Of a stretch of DNA of 64,000 nt, positions 8,376 through 17,093 are shown one piece after another. Position numbers and translations under genes: made by a program. Where the stretch lies: assembly GCF_029626175.1 (NCBI RefSeq), contig NZ_JARUBM010000002.1, positions 2,232,001 through 2,296,000 of the forward strand. Reading direction: 5' to 3'. The first letter of the stretch is position 1. The number at the start of each line of letters is the position of its first letter. The notes beneath the pieces are model-generated. The model had not been told where the DNA came from and did not search any database. It saw only the letters and a list, made by a program, of their open reading frames with translations. The DNA is from Micromonospora sp. WMMD1082 (GTDB lineage: Bacteria > Actinomycetota > Actinomycetes > Mycobacteriales > Micromonosporaceae).

Positions 8376-9425
8376 TCAGGCGTGACGTTCGAGTAACGCG
8401 GCGTAGAGGGTCAGGCCGGGGCCGAAGGCCAGCATCACCACCCGGCGGGGGGCGGGTGCCGACCGGAACAGGCGGTCGAGGATCAGCAGCACCGTCGGGG
8501 AGGAACAGTTCCCGTGCTCCGCCAGCGTCCCCCGCGAGGCGGCCAGTGCCGAGGACGCCAGGCCCAGTTCCCGGTCGACCACGTTGAGGATGCGCGGGCC
8601 ACCCGGATGGACGGCCCAGCCGTCCACCTCCGAGACGCGGGTGCCGTGCCGGGCCAGCAACTCGTCGACCAGCCCTCGGACGTGGGCTGACAGCACCTGC
8701 GGCACCTTCGGCGACAGTCCCATCCGGAAGCCGGTGTCGGTCACCTCCCAGGTCATGTGGTCGGCGGTGGACGTGTCCGTCACCGAGGCGACCTCACGCA
8801 CGGCGTACCCCCGGCCGCCGGGCACCACCACCGCGGCGACCGCCGCGTCGGAGAAGAGCGCGTGGGAGATAATCTGCTGGGTGTCCACCCGGGCCGACGA
8901 CGGCTGCAGGTGCAGGCTGGTCAGCTCGGCGCAGAGCAGCAGCGCCGGTCGGCCCCGCGCGGTCACGAAGTCACCGGCCGCGCCCAGCCCCGGCAGGGCC
9001 GCGTAGCAGCCCATGTGGCCGACGAACATCCGTTGGGCCGCCGGGGCCATGCCCAGATCCCGGGCGAGCATGATGTCCAGCCCCGGCGTGGCGTAACCGG
9101 TGCACGAACAGACGACGAACAGCCCGACGTCACCGGCGTCCAGCCCGGCCGCGGTCAACGCCCGGCCGACCGCCTCCTTGCCCAGCGGCAGCGCCTCGAC
9201 CTGGTAGCGGCGCATCCGCCGCTCGGTCGGCCAGTCCGACACGTCCTCGATCAACGGGTTGACCGCCGCCTGCCGCCGGGTCACGCCGGAATTCGCGAAG
9301 ATGCGCTCGGCCAGCGCGCGGGTGGCGCCGGCATAGTGCCGGGAGAAGAACCTGTCCCACAGCTCCTGCTGGTTCGCCGACGGCGGATGAGCCGTGCCCA
9401 AGCCCGCGATCACCGGTACGGACAC
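8376..9425 (-). CDS. Type III polyketide synthase (chalcone/alkylresorcinol synthase family)
   Basis: A homodimeric ketosynthase that extends an acyl-CoA starter with malonyl-CoA and cyclises it to an aromatic ring. The 349-residue product has the complete triad: Cys140 in GHMGCYAALPG, His273 in WAVHPGGPRIL and Asn306 in EHGNCSSPT, plus the C-terminal FGPGLT. The GTG at 9423-9425 is preceded by GGAAGGTGAG. It is last of a three-gene run (methyltransferase, flavoprotein, PKS) opposite a UbiA prenyltransferase. Established knowledge: an Actinoplanes cluster with PKS, methyltransferase, flavoprotein hydroxylase and prenyltransferase makes prenylated methoxyhydroquinones from alkylresorcinols. 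The starter and ring mode here are inferred. Confidence 0.93.
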   Translation of the reverse strand: MSVPVIAGLGTAHPPSANQQELWDRFFSRHYAGATRALAERIFANSGVTRRQAAVNPLIEDVSDWPTERRMRRYQVEALPLGKEAVGRALTAAGLDAGDVGLFVVCSCTGYATPGLDIMLARDLGMAPAAQRMFVGHMGCYAALPGLGAAGDFVTARGRPALLLCAELTSLHLQPSSARVDTQQIISHALFSDAAVAAVVVPGGRGYAVREVASVTDTSTADHMTWEVTDTGFRMGLSPKVPQVLSAHVRGLVDELLARHGTRVSEVDGWAVHPGGPRILNVVDRELGLASSALAASRGTLAEHGNCSSPTVLLILDRLFRSAPAPRRVVMLAFGPGLTLYAALLERHA

Positions 9426-9454
9426 GGTCTCACCTTCCTCTCGCTCGTGCTGCC

Positions 9455-9578
9455 CACGCTCACCAGTTCCCGCCGTCGTTCGCGACTGCGGGGCTCGCAA
9501 GCTCACTCCTCACGCTCACCAGTCCTCGCCGTCGTTCGCGACTGCGGGGCTCGCAAGCTCACTCCTCACGCTCACCAA
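9455..9578. repeat. 56-bp tandem repeat between the PKS and flavoprotein genes
   Basis: Two 56-bp copies (9455-9510 and 9511-9566) differ at two positions; a third partial copy (9567-9578) runs into the end of the flavoprotein gene and contains its stop codon. On the minus strand each copy contains GTGAGCGTGAGGAGTGAGC, i.e. closely spaced start/stop-like triplets. It fills most of the 146-nt gap. Confidence 0.85.
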
Positions 9579-10756
9579 CGAGGGGCCGATCCATCACGGT
9601 CCGGGTCGCCGCCGAGAGCGGCGATGCCGAGCCAGTCGGCGCAGACGTCGGAGGTCGCCGGGTGCAGGGACCCGCAGCGGGCGTCCCGGTAGAGGCGCTC
9701 CAGCGGGTGGCCCCGTCGGGTGGCGGAGGTGCCCGCCGCCTCCAGCATGGACGCCGCCACGTCCGCCGCGGTGGTGCCGGCCAGCAGCTTGGCCCGCCAC
9801 ACCCACCGGTTGGTCTCCGCGTCGCCCGGTGCCTCGTCCACCCGCCGGGCCGCCTCGGCGACCACCAGCTCGGCCGCCGCCACCGCGGCATCGGCCCGAC
9901 CGAGCCGGGCGCGCACGGCCGGCAGCCCGGCGAGCTTCCGGGCGTTCAGGTGCTCCGCCGCCGCGTCGATCGCCGCCCGGGCCACCCCCACGTAGACGGC
10001 GGCGTAACTGGCCACCAGCCAGTGCGGCATGAGCTGGGCGACCACCAGGGCCAGTCCCTCCACCCCGCCGAGCAGCCGGTCGGCCGGCACTGTGACGTCG
10101 AGGTGCAGGTCATGCGAGGCGGTGGCCCGCATGCCGAGGGCGTCCCAGGTGGGTTCGACGGTGAGGCCGTCACCGGCCGGGACGAGGAACTGCGAGACCA
10201 GCGAGGGGTCGGCGGCACTGCGGGCGGCCACCAGATATCCGTCGGCGTGACCCGCACCCGAGCAGAAGGTCTTGCTGCCCTTGATCCGCCAGCCTTCCTC
10301 GACCGGCTCGTAGCTCGTGCTCAGCTGGGACAGCCGGGCGCCCGCGCCACGCTCACTCATCGCGACGGCATACCACGCCCCGTCGGCCGCCGCCCGCAAC
10401 AACCGGTCGCGGGCCGCCAGCGCCTCCGCCGGTACGCCGAGCGCCTCGGCCAGGTCCTCGGTCACCGCGCCGAGCGCCCCGGTGACCGAGGCGTGCATGT
10501 TGAACACCAGCGCGGTGGCGCCGTTGCCCCGGGCCAGCTCGGTGGCGACGGCCGCGTACCCGGCGAACGTCGCGCCGGCGCCGCCCAGCTCTGCGGGGAC
10601 CATCAGCCCGAACAACCCCGCCTCGCGCAGGTCGGCGAAGTCGTCGACCGGGAACGAACCGTCCCGGTCGTGCTGGGCCGCCCGGGCCGCCAGCCGGGGC
10701 GCCAACCGCCCGGCGGCCTCCACCGCCTGTGCGCCGCCTGCACCACGCTCGCTCAT
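9572..10756 (-). CDS. Acyl-CoA-dehydrogenase-fold flavoprotein, probable hydroxylase
   Basis: A 394-residue protein with all acyl-CoA dehydrogenase domains: a helical N-terminus with GLFGLMVPAELGG, a beta domain with AMSERGAGARLSQL and GWRIKGSKTFCSGAGHAD, and a C-terminal helical bundle. At the place of the dehydrogenase active-site Glu (usually in an EGT-type motif after the RDAR segment) it reads DARCGSLHPATSD, with no Glu. This His-Pro type occurs in flavin-dependent monooxygenases of the fold (HsaA/DszC group), so I infer ring hydroxylation of the polyketide instead of acyl-CoA oxidation. Its ATG at 10754-10756 lies in a 24-bp repeat and overlaps the stop of a 27-codon mini-ORF. Confidence 0.88.
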   Translation of the reverse strand: MSERGAGGAQAVEAAGRLAPRLAARAAQHDRDGSFPVDDFADLREAGLFGLMVPAELGGAGATFAGYAAVATELARGNGATALVFNMHASVTGALGAVTEDLAEALGVPAEALAARDRLLRAAADGAWYAVAMSERGAGARLSQLSTSYEPVEEGWRIKGSKTFCSGAGHADGYLVAARSAADPSLVSQFLVPAGDGLTVEPTWDALGMRATASHDLHLDVTVPADRLLGGVEGLALVVAQLMPHWLVASYAAVYVGVARAAIDAAAEHLNARKLAGLPAVRARLGRADAAVAAAELVVAEAARRVDEAPGDAETNRWVWRAKLLAGTTAADVAASMLEAAGTSATRRGHPLERLYRDARCGSLHPATSDVCADWLGIAALGGDPDRDGSAPRW

Positions 10757-10847
10757 GACGGCACTCCGCTTCGCTGCGTGCCGCCATGAGGCACCACCGC
10801 ACAGAGCCGATGATTCGCTCGCTCACGCTCGCTCATGACGGCACTCC
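10744..10847. repeat. 24-bp direct repeat pair, part of a dispersed GAGC-rich family
   Basis: The same 24 bp occurs at 10744-10767 and 10824-10847 (80-nt period). Each contains CTCATGACGG, i.e. an ATG start followed by GAGC on the minus strand. The segment 10804-10844 closely matches 44217-44255 at the folP-folB junction. Confidence 0.8.
10753..10836 (-). CDS. 27-codon mini-ORF coupled to the flavoprotein gene
   Basis: ATG at 10834-10836 opens a frame starting MSERERANHRL; its TGA (10753-10755) overlaps the flavoprotein ATG as ATGA. The first residues are encoded by the dispersed repeat. Whether the peptide matters or only delivers ribosomes to the next start is unknown. The 10757-10882 gap holds nothing else I can support. 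Confidence 0.35.
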   Translation of the reverse strand: MSERERANHRLCAVVPHGGTQRSGVPS

Positions 10848-10882
10848 CCCTCTTCACGCGTTCATACCCCCACCGGTATCAG

Positions 10883-11620
10883 CTATCCGCCGCGTACCCC
10901 GCGGCCCTGGTAGAGCACGGCCGTCGACCCGGTCGGCACGATGCGCGGCGGCCGGACGTCCGGCGTCCCGGCGCCACCGACCTGGCGGGCCAGCCAGCGC
11001 AGCAGCCCGGGTACGCCGGGCCGGATGCCCCGGACACGCAGGTCGACGCCGTGACGGCCGCACTCGGCCACCAGCTCGCGGTCGTCCACGAACAGACGCG
11101 GATCGTGGATGCCGCGCGGCACGGTGGGCAGTCGCTCGGCGATGTGGACGGCGATCAGCCGGCACAGCGCCGTGTCGTTGAGGGTGTCCAGCACCAGCAG
11201 GCCGCCGGGACGGAGCAGGCGGCACGCCTCGGCCACCGCCGCGCGCCAGTCCGGGACATGTTCCAACAGCTCACCGGCGGCGACCACGTCGGCGCAGCCG
11301 TCGGCGAGCGGCACCGCGGTGGCGTCGCCGTTGACCACGAGCACGCCGTGCGCGACCGCCTGGGCCAGCGCCGAGCGGGTGAGGTCCACCCCCACGTGCC
11401 GGTAGCCCTTGCCGACCAGGTGCGGTGCGAGCAGCCCCGCGCCACAGCCCAGGTCGACCAGGAGCGCACCGGGCCGGGCCGCCGGCGGCACCAGCGCGGC
11501 CCGCGCCCGCGCGAGCCAATGCAGCATGGCGAACGCGCCATCCGGCCGCCACCATTCGCCGGCCAGGTCGTCGTACTGGCGCGGATCGTTGCGGGGCAGG
11601 CCGGTGCCGGCAGCACGCAT
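10883..11620 (-). CDS. SAM-dependent O-methyltransferase, UbiG-like
   Basis: A 245-residue class I methyltransferase. SAM motifs: VDLGCGAGLLAPHLV (about 55-69), VGVDLTRSAL, then NGDATAVPLADGCADVV and LLEHVPDWRAAVAEACRLLRPGG. The later RLPTVPRGIHDPRLFVDDRELV recalls UbiG, which O-methylates hydroxylated quinone precursors. In this locus it would methylate a hydroxyl of the PKS-derived ring after flavoprotein oxidation. The ATG at 11618-11620 faces the UbiA gene across 46 nt, so the promoters are divergent and tightly packed. Confidence 0.9.
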   Translation of the reverse strand: MRAAGTGLPRNDPRQYDDLAGEWWRPDGAFAMLHWLARARAALVPPAARPGALLVDLGCGAGLLAPHLVGKGYRHVGVDLTRSALAQAVAHGVLVVNGDATAVPLADGCADVVAAGELLEHVPDWRAAVAEACRLLRPGGLLVLDTLNDTALCRLIAVHIAERLPTVPRGIHDPRLFVDDRELVAECGRHGVDLRVRGIRPGVPGLLRWLARQVGGAGTPDVRPPRIVPTGSTAVLYQGRGVRGG

Positions 11621-11666
11621 GGCAACGAGCGTGGCACGACTCCCCGGTAACGACCAGACTTCCGTT

Positions 11667-12506
11667 ATGTCGTCGACGGTGTTAGGGCTGGTCAGAGCGA
11701 GCCATCCGGAGCCGACCGCGGCGGTCACCACAGTGGCCGGTCTGCTCGCGGTCGGTGTCGGGCATCCACCTGGCGGGGTGGTCGCGGTGGCGCTCACCGT
11801 GGCGGCCAGCCAGTTCACGGTCGGGTGGACCAACGATCTGCTCGACGCCGACCGCGACGCCGCGGTCGGGCGTACCGACAAGCCGGTGGCGTCGGGGACG
11901 GTCGGTCGGCGCACCGTCGCCGTGGCCGCGACCCTGGCCGCCGGCGCCACCGTGACACTGGCCCTGACCACCAACCCGGTGGCGGCGCTCTGGGCCACCG
12001 TCGCCCTGGCCTCGGCCCTGCTGTACAACTGGCCGCTGAAGTCGACCCCGGTCTCGGTGCTGCCGTACGCGATCTCCTTCGGTGCGCTGCCCGCCTTCGT
12101 GGTGCTGGCGCTGCCCGGCGCCCCGCCGCCGCCGGTGTGGCTGGTGGCCGCCGGGGCGCTGATCGGCGCGGGCGCGCACTTCGCCAACGTGCTGCCCGAC
12201 TTCGCCGACGACGCGCACACCGGGGTCCACGGGCTACCGCACCGGCTGGGCCCGGCGGGCAGCCGGGCCGCCGCCGTCGGGCTGCTGACCGCGGCGACCG
12301 TCACGCTGGTGCTGGGGCCGCCCGGGCCGCCGTCGGGAACCGGACTCGCGGCGGTCGCGGCCGCCGTCGTGATCTTCCTGCTGGCCTGGTACGCGGGGCG
12401 GCCCACCGGCCGGGCCGGTGACCGCCCGGTGGCCGCCTTCCGGGCGGTGATGCTGGTGGCCCTGATCGACGTCGTGCTGCTGGTCACGAGCGGCCGGCTG
12501 GTGTGA
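11667..12506 (+). CDS. UbiA-family membrane prenyltransferase
   Basis: Integral membrane enzyme that attaches a prenyl group to an aromatic acceptor. The 279-residue product has about eight hydrophobic helices and both Asp-rich prenyl-diphosphate motifs: NDLLDADRD (56-64) and NVLPDFADD (174-182). It diverges from the methyltransferase-flavoprotein-PKS run and is the probable prenylation step of that cluster. The ATG at 11667 has no clear ribosome-binding site; CAGACT 6 nt upstream resembles a weak -10. MenA or heme O synthase roles are possible but unlikely in this context. Confidence 0.9.
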   Translation: MSSTVLGLVRASHPEPTAAVTTVAGLLAVGVGHPPGGVVAVALTVAASQFTVGWTNDLLDADRDAAVGRTDKPVASGTVGRRTVAVAATLAAGATVTLALTTNPVAALWATVALASALLYNWPLKSTPVSVLPYAISFGALPAFVVLALPGAPPPPVWLVAAGALIGAGAHFANVLPDFADDAHTGVHGLPHRLGPAGSRAAAVGLLTAATVTLVLGPPGPPSGTGLAAVAAAVVIFLLAWYAGRPTGRAGDRPVAAFRAVMLVALIDVVLLVTSGRLV

Positions 12507-12645
12507 GCCTCACCCCGGCAGGTGGCCGTACCGGGTCGGCGTGCGGGTCACGATCAGCTCCAACTACCCTGGAGCGCGGTCTGCGCGGGCATGGCCAGCG
12601 GGTCCGGCGGCGTAGCCGGGTGTGATCGTGACGAGGAGGACCGAC

Positions 12646-13368
12646 GTGACGCGCTCGATCAGGGGTTCCCGGCGGGCTGCCATGCTGCTGCCCGGGATCG
12701 CGGCGGCAGCCGGGCTGCTGCTGTCCGGGTGCGGCGCCGGCCAGATCTCCGAGACGGCCAACAAGGTGCCGTCGATCCAGGGCGCCAACCTCCAGGGCGG
12801 CAACGGGAAGTACGGCGTACGCAGTGCGCTGATCGCGTACCCCGGTGTCGAAGGCTACCGGGCCGGCGACGACGCCGTGCTCAACCTGGTCTTCTACAAC
12901 GACTCGCCGGATCCGGTCACCGTGACCGTCACCTCGCCCGACGCCCGCGAGGTGGTGCTCACCACGGTCGCCGCCGCCACCAGCCCGTCACCCACCGGAT
13001 CGCCCTCGCCGACCGCCTCCCCGTCGCCGGAGGAGTCCCCGGAGGCGTCCCCCTCCCCGGACGACTCGCCGTCGCCGGACGAGTCGCCGTCGCCCAGCCC
13101 GACCGAGTCGCCCACGGCGGGCCCGGCCCGGGTCGTGATCCCGCCGCAGAGCTACGTGCAGCTGAACACCGAGGGTGAGCAGGTGCTCCAGCTCCTCGGG
13201 CTGAACGAGGCCGTGCTCGCCGGCCAGAACATCACGCTGACCTTCGACTTCGGGGGCGGCGACACGGTCACCAGCGCCGCCCCGATCGCCGTGCCGCTGA
13301 CCCCGGCGCCGCAGCCGTCTCCGATCATCGAGCGGCACACCGAGTACGAGGGCGAAGGCGGCCACTGA
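12646..13368 (+). CDS. LpqE-like lipoprotein
   Basis: A 240-residue exported lipoprotein: Arg-rich n-region, hydrophobic core, lipobox LLLSGC, then GAGQISETANKVPSIQGAN, which closely matches mycobacterial LpqE. It sits in the same place as LpqE, between carD and radA and on the radA strand. A linker of about 45 residues of Ser, Pro, Asp and Glu repeats (about 119-165) splits the beta-rich domain. GAGGAGG at 12633-12639 fixes the GTG at 12646 as start over the GTG at 12622. Function is not established in any species I know of. Confidence 0.85.
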   Translation: MTRSIRGSRRAAMLLPGIAAAAGLLLSGCGAGQISETANKVPSIQGANLQGGNGKYGVRSALIAYPGVEGYRAGDDAVLNLVFYNDSPDPVTVTVTSPDAREVVLTTVAAATSPSPTGSPSPTASPSPEESPEASPSPDDSPSPDESPSPSPTESPTAGPARVVIPPQSYVQLNTEGEQVLQLLGLNEAVLAGQNITLTFDFGGGDTVTSAAPIAVPLTPAPQPSPIIERHTEYEGEGGH

Positions 13369-13449
13369 CCGATCCAGTTCCAGGACTGTCCGGCGGCGCC
13401 GTCGGCGTGGTGAACCCATGCCGGCGGCGCCGCCGTCATACCCGGGGGT

Positions 13450-13455
13450 TAGCGT
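13450..13455 (+). promoter_or_regulatory. -10 element for leaderless radA
   Basis: TAGCGT ends 7 nt before the GTG at 13463; no ribosome-binding site lies between. Confidence 0.5.
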
Positions 13456-13462
13456 CCCTCGG

Positions 13463-14914
13463 GTGAGCATCTCCCGATCTACGCCGTCCCGGGCATCCGG
13501 CGGCGGGCGGGGCCGGGCCGCCGCCCGCGAGCCCCGTCCCGCCTACGAGTGCGACGCCTGCGGCCACCAGCCACCGAAGTGGGTCGGGCGCTGCCCGGAG
13601 TGCGGCGAGTGGGGTTCCGTGGTCGAGTGCACGATCAGCGGCCCGACCGTCTCCGGGCGGGTGGTCAGTTCCCGGATGCCCGCCGAGCCGGCCCGGCCCA
13701 TCGCCACCATCAGCGCCGCGCCGGCCCGGGCCCGGCCGACCGGCGTCAGCGAACTCGACCGGGTCCTCGGTGGCGGTCTGGTTCCCGGAGCGGTGGTGCT
13801 GCTCGCCGGGGAGCCGGGGGTCGGCAAGTCGACCCTGCTGCTCGACGTGGCCCAGCAGTGGGCCACCGGGGCCGGCAGCCCGTCACTGGTGGTCAGCGGC
13901 GAGGAGTCGGTCAGCCAGGTGCGGTTGCGCGCCGAGCGCATGGGCACCCTGCACGACCAGCTCTACCTGGCCGCCGAGAGCGACCTCGCGGCGGTGCTCG
14001 GACATCTCGACGCCGTCAAGCCCGGCCTGCTCGTCCTCGACTCGGTGCAGACCATCTCCACCACCGGCACCGAGGGGGTGCCCGGCGGGGTGACCCAGGT
14101 CCGGGCGGTCACCGCCGCCCTCGTCGCCGTGGCCAAGGAGCGCGGCGTCGCCACCGTGCTGGTCGGCCACGTCACCAAGGACGGCCAGGTCGCCGGCCCT
14201 CGGGTGCTGGAGCACCTGGTCGACGTGGTGCTGCACTTCGAGGGCGACAAGCACTCGTCGCTGCGGCTGGTGCGTGGCGTCAAGAACCGCTTCGGCGCCG
14301 CCGACGAGGTCGGCTGCTTCGAGATGCACGAGGGGGGCATCAGCAGCCTCGCCGACCCGTCCGGGCTGTTCCTGACCCGTTACTCCGAGCCGGTGCCGGG
14401 CACCTGTGTGACGGTGGCGATGGAGGGGCGCCGGGCGCTGGTCACCGAGGTGCAGGCGCTGATCGGCGCCACGGTGGCCGGCTCGCCCCGGCGTACGGTC
14501 TCCGGGCTGGACTCGGCTCGGCTGGCGATGGTGCTGGCGGTGCTCCAACGCCGTACCGAACGTCTCACCCTGCACGACCGGGAGGTCTTCGCGGCCACCG
14601 TCGGCGGCATCCGCGTGGTGGAGCCGGCGGCCGACCTCGCGGTCGCTCTCGCGGTCGCCTCCGGCGGGCTCAACCTGGCGATCGCACCGCACCTGGTGGC
14701 GATCGGCGAGGTCGGTCTGACCGGCGAGGTGCGCCGGGTGGGAGCGGTGCCGCGTCGGCTGGCCGAGGCGGCCCGGCTCGGCTTCCGGCTGGCCCTGGTG
14801 CCCCCTGGCTGCGGGCCCGCGAGCACCGGTGCCGGTCCCGAGCAGATGCGGGTGATCGAGGTCACCGACGTCCGTTCGGCGTTGCAGGCGGCGGCCCGGG
14901 CGTCGGCGGAGTGA
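13463..14914 (+). CDS. radA: DNA repair ATPase RadA
   Basis: RecA-like branch-migration helicase acting in homologous recombination. The 483-residue product has the N-terminal four-Cys zinc finger (YECDACGHQPPKW...CPECGEWG), Walker A GEPGVGKST, Walker B LLVLDSVQ, the RadA-specific KNRFGAADEVG and a C-terminal Lon-type domain. The GTG at 13463 is preferred because TAGCGT lies 7 nt upstream; an ATG at 13418 would add 15 unlikely residues. disA follows 98 nt later, as in mycobacteria. Confidence 0.95.
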   Translation: MSISRSTPSRASGGGRGRAAAREPRPAYECDACGHQPPKWVGRCPECGEWGSVVECTISGPTVSGRVVSSRMPAEPARPIATISAAPARARPTGVSELDRVLGGGLVPGAVVLLAGEPGVGKSTLLLDVAQQWATGAGSPSLVVSGEESVSQVRLRAERMGTLHDQLYLAAESDLAAVLGHLDAVKPGLLVLDSVQTISTTGTEGVPGGVTQVRAVTAALVAVAKERGVATVLVGHVTKDGQVAGPRVLEHLVDVVLHFEGDKHSSLRLVRGVKNRFGAADEVGCFEMHEGGISSLADPSGLFLTRYSEPVPGTCVTVAMEGRRALVTEVQALIGATVAGSPRRTVSGLDSARLAMVLAVLQRRTERLTLHDREVFAATVGGIRVVEPAADLAVALAVASGGLNLAIAPHLVAIGEVGLTGEVRRVGAVPRRLAEAARLGFRLALVPPGCGPASTGAGPEQMRVIEVTDVRSALQAAARASAE

Positions 14915-15000
14915 GCCCCTGCCCCGGGCGACGCGGGCAGGTCGGGCGGAATCGTGACACATCACAGTAACCACGAGAGCACCCACCGCAGGGCAGTCCG

Positions 15001-15006
15001 TAGACT
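15001..15006 (+). promoter_or_regulatory. -10 element for leaderless disA
   Basis: TAGACT ends 6 nt before the GTG at 15013. The GTG at 15007 directly abuts the hexamer and is less likely to be used. Confidence 0.5.
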
Positions 15007-15012
15007 GTGCCC

Positions 15013-16191
15013 GTGCCGATCGACCGCGATACCGCCAAGCCTGCCGGCGCGACACCCCACGCCCGCACCGGCGCCGTGGGCTCGCCCGCCCGCCCGATCA
15101 GCGTGAGCGTGACCGGGGGCGGCAGCGCCGGTGATCCGCTGCGCGCCAATCTGGCGCTGATGGCACCGGGCACCGCGCTGCGCGACGGTCTCGAGCGCAT
15201 CCTGCGCGGCCGGACGGGTGCCTTGATCGTCCTCGGCTACGACAAGGTGGTCGAGGGCCTGTGCACCGGCGGTTTCCCGCTGGATGTCGAGTTCTCCGCG
15301 ACCCGGGTCCGCGAGCTGTGCAAGATGGACGGTGCGGTCGTGCTCTCCAGCGACGGCACCCGGATCGTCCGGGCGGCTGTGCACCTGATGCCCGACCCGA
15401 CCATCCCGACCGAGGAATCGGGCACCCGGCACCGCACCGCGGAGCGGGTCGCCCGGCAGACCGGATACCCCGTGATCTCGGTCAGCCAGTCCATGCGGAT
15501 CATCAGCCTCTACGTCAACGGCCAGCGGCACGTGCTGGACGACTCGGCGGCGATCCTCTCCCGGGCGAACCAGGCGCTGGCCACCCTGGAGCGGTACAAG
15601 CTCCGGCTGGACGAGGTCTCCGGCACCCTCTCCGCCCTGGAGATCGAGGATCTGGTCACCGTACGTGACGCGGTGGCCGTGGTGCAGCGGCTGGAGATGG
15701 TCCGCCGGATCGCCGACGAGATCGCCGGCTACGTGGTCGAGCTGGGCACCGACGGTCGCCTGCTCGCCCTCCAGTTGGACGAACTGATGGCCGGTGTCGA
15801 CGCCGACCGCACCCTGGTCATCCGGGACTACCTGCCCACCGGCCGCAAGTCCCGCACCCTCGACGAGGCGCTGGTCGAGCTGGATCTGCTCAGCGCGACC
15901 GAGCTGATCGACCTGGTCTCGGTCGCCAAGGCGATCGGCTATCCGGCCGCCTCGGACGCGCTGGACGCGGCGGTCAGCCCGCGCGGGTTCCGGCTGCTGG
16001 CCAAGGTGCCCCGGCTTCCGGTGGCCGTGGTGGACCGGCTGGTGCTGCACTTCGGCAGTCTCCAACGGTTGCTGGGCGCGACGGTGGAGGATCTCCAGGC
16101 GGTCGAGGGCGTCGGCGACGCCCGGGCCCGGGGCGTGCGCGAGGGTCTGTCCCGGCTGGCCGAGGCATCCATCCTGGAACGCTACGTCTGA
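15013..16191 (+). CDS. disA: Diadenylate cyclase DisA
   Basis: Makes c-di-AMP from two ATP and scans DNA for branched structures. The 392-residue product has the DAC domain with [11 protein letters not shown] and [11 protein letters not shown] (DGA and RHR catalytic motifs), a helical spine, and a C-terminal helix-hairpin-helix DNA-binding domain ([15 protein letters not shown]). It follows radA, the conserved pair in actinobacteria. It is the only c-di-AMP synthase in the window; the nearby exported C39-like peptidase with a long leader could be a c-di-AMP target, which is speculation. Confidence 0.96.
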   Translation: MPIDRDTAKPAGATPHARTGAVGSPARPISVSVTGGGSAGDPLRANLALMAPGTALRDGLERILRGRTGALIVLGYDKVVEGLCTGGFPLDVEFSATRVRELCKMDGAVVLSSDGTRIVRAAVHLMPDPTIPTEESGTRHRTAERVARQTGYPVISVSQSMRIISLYVNGQRHVLDDSAAILSRANQALATLERYKLRLDEVSGTLSALEIEDLVTVRDAVAVVQRLEMVRRIADEIAGYVVELGTDGRLLALQLDELMAGVDADRTLVIRDYLPTGRKSRTLDEALVELDLLSATELIDLVSVAKAIGYPAASDALDAAVSPRGFRLLAKVPRLPVAVVDRLVLHFGSLQRLLGATVEDLQAVEGVGDARARGVREGLSRLAEASILERYV

Positions 16192-16216
16192 CCGGTGCCG
16201 TGGCCTCGGCGCCCAC

Positions 16217-16948
16217 CTACCTGAGGACGAGCTTCGCCGGCTGACTCAGCTTGGTGCCCACCCGGGCGAAGACCTCGTACGTGCCGGCCTGCACCGTGGG
16301 GCCGTTCGCCAGCCCGTTGGCGCACCGGCTGCTGTCCTTGCCGTTCCAGCCGACCTGGTAGGAGCGTTCGAATCCGGGAGTGAAGGACTGCACGTCCGAC
16401 CCGGAGGCGGTGCCGCAGGTATCCGACGACCAGACCACCTCGGCGCCGGACTTGATGTAGATCTCCTGCGCGGTCGCCCCGACATCCCGGCTGCACGTGC
16501 GCTCGGACCGGTTGCGGATCTTCAGGTGCAGATCGACGGCCGCGCCGGGGGCGACCTGCGCCGGCAGCGCCAGGGCGGTGACCGAGAGTTCCCTGTCCGC
16601 GCAGGTGCCCTCGTCCGACACCGGGTCGGCCACCGGCGGGTCGTTGCTGAGACTCGGCTCGGTCTCCGGCTCGCTCTCCGGGTCGTCCGCCGGGGTGGAC
16701 GGGTCGGCGCCGGCGTCGCCGGACGGGGGCGAGCCGGTCTGCGGCGTCAGCACCGAGCCGGTGGGCTCCGGTGTGCCGGTCGCCACCCCCGGGTCGGGCT
16801 GGCCGTCGCCGGTGGCGTTGTTGCCACCGTTCGGCCCGTTGCTGCACGAGTAGAGCAGGACAACCAGGAAGAGCAGGACCGCGCCGAGCACGACGGCGCG
16901 ACGCCGCCAGTACACGGCGGGAGGCAGGGGGCCGACCGTCAGACGCAT
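16217..16948 (-). CDS. Membrane-anchored exported protein, counterpart of Rv3587c by position
   Basis: A 243-residue protein with one N-terminal hydrophobic segment (about 16-35), an acidic, Pro/Ser/Thr-rich linker (about 40-110), and an exported C-terminal domain of about 130 residues with several Cys (TCADREL, TCSRDVG, DTCGTAS, SRCANGL) likely forming disulfides. The domain ends in a beta-sandwich-like pattern (VQAGTYEVFARVG). No function recognised. In M. tuberculosis an unrelated-looking or diverged membrane gene occupies the same slot between disA and mutY. TACGGT lies 9 nt before the ATG. Confidence 0.75.
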   Translation of the reverse strand: MRLTVGPLPPAVYWRRRAVVLGAVLLFLVVLLYSCSNGPNGGNNATGDGQPDPGVATGTPEPTGSVLTPQTGSPPSGDAGADPSTPADDPESEPETEPSLSNDPPVADPVSDEGTCADRELSVTALALPAQVAPGAAVDLHLKIRNRSERTCSRDVGATAQEIYIKSGAEVVWSSDTCGTASGSDVQSFTPGFERSYQVGWNGKDSSRCANGLANGPTVQAGTYEVFARVGTKLSQPAKLVLR

Positions 16949-17093
16949 GATGCCCCCACCGTAGCGGCGGCGCGAGCGACGGACGGTAACGACGCGCCGT
17001 GGCTCAGACGTCCCATCCGTTCCGACCCTCCATTCACGACGGTACGACCCGACTACGGCACCCTCGGTCACCGACGGTGACGAGATGGCCGGA

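Noticed and set aside
9455..9578. Tandem repeats considered as a CRISPR array
   Set aside because: The units are contiguous with no unique spacers, and no cas genes are present.
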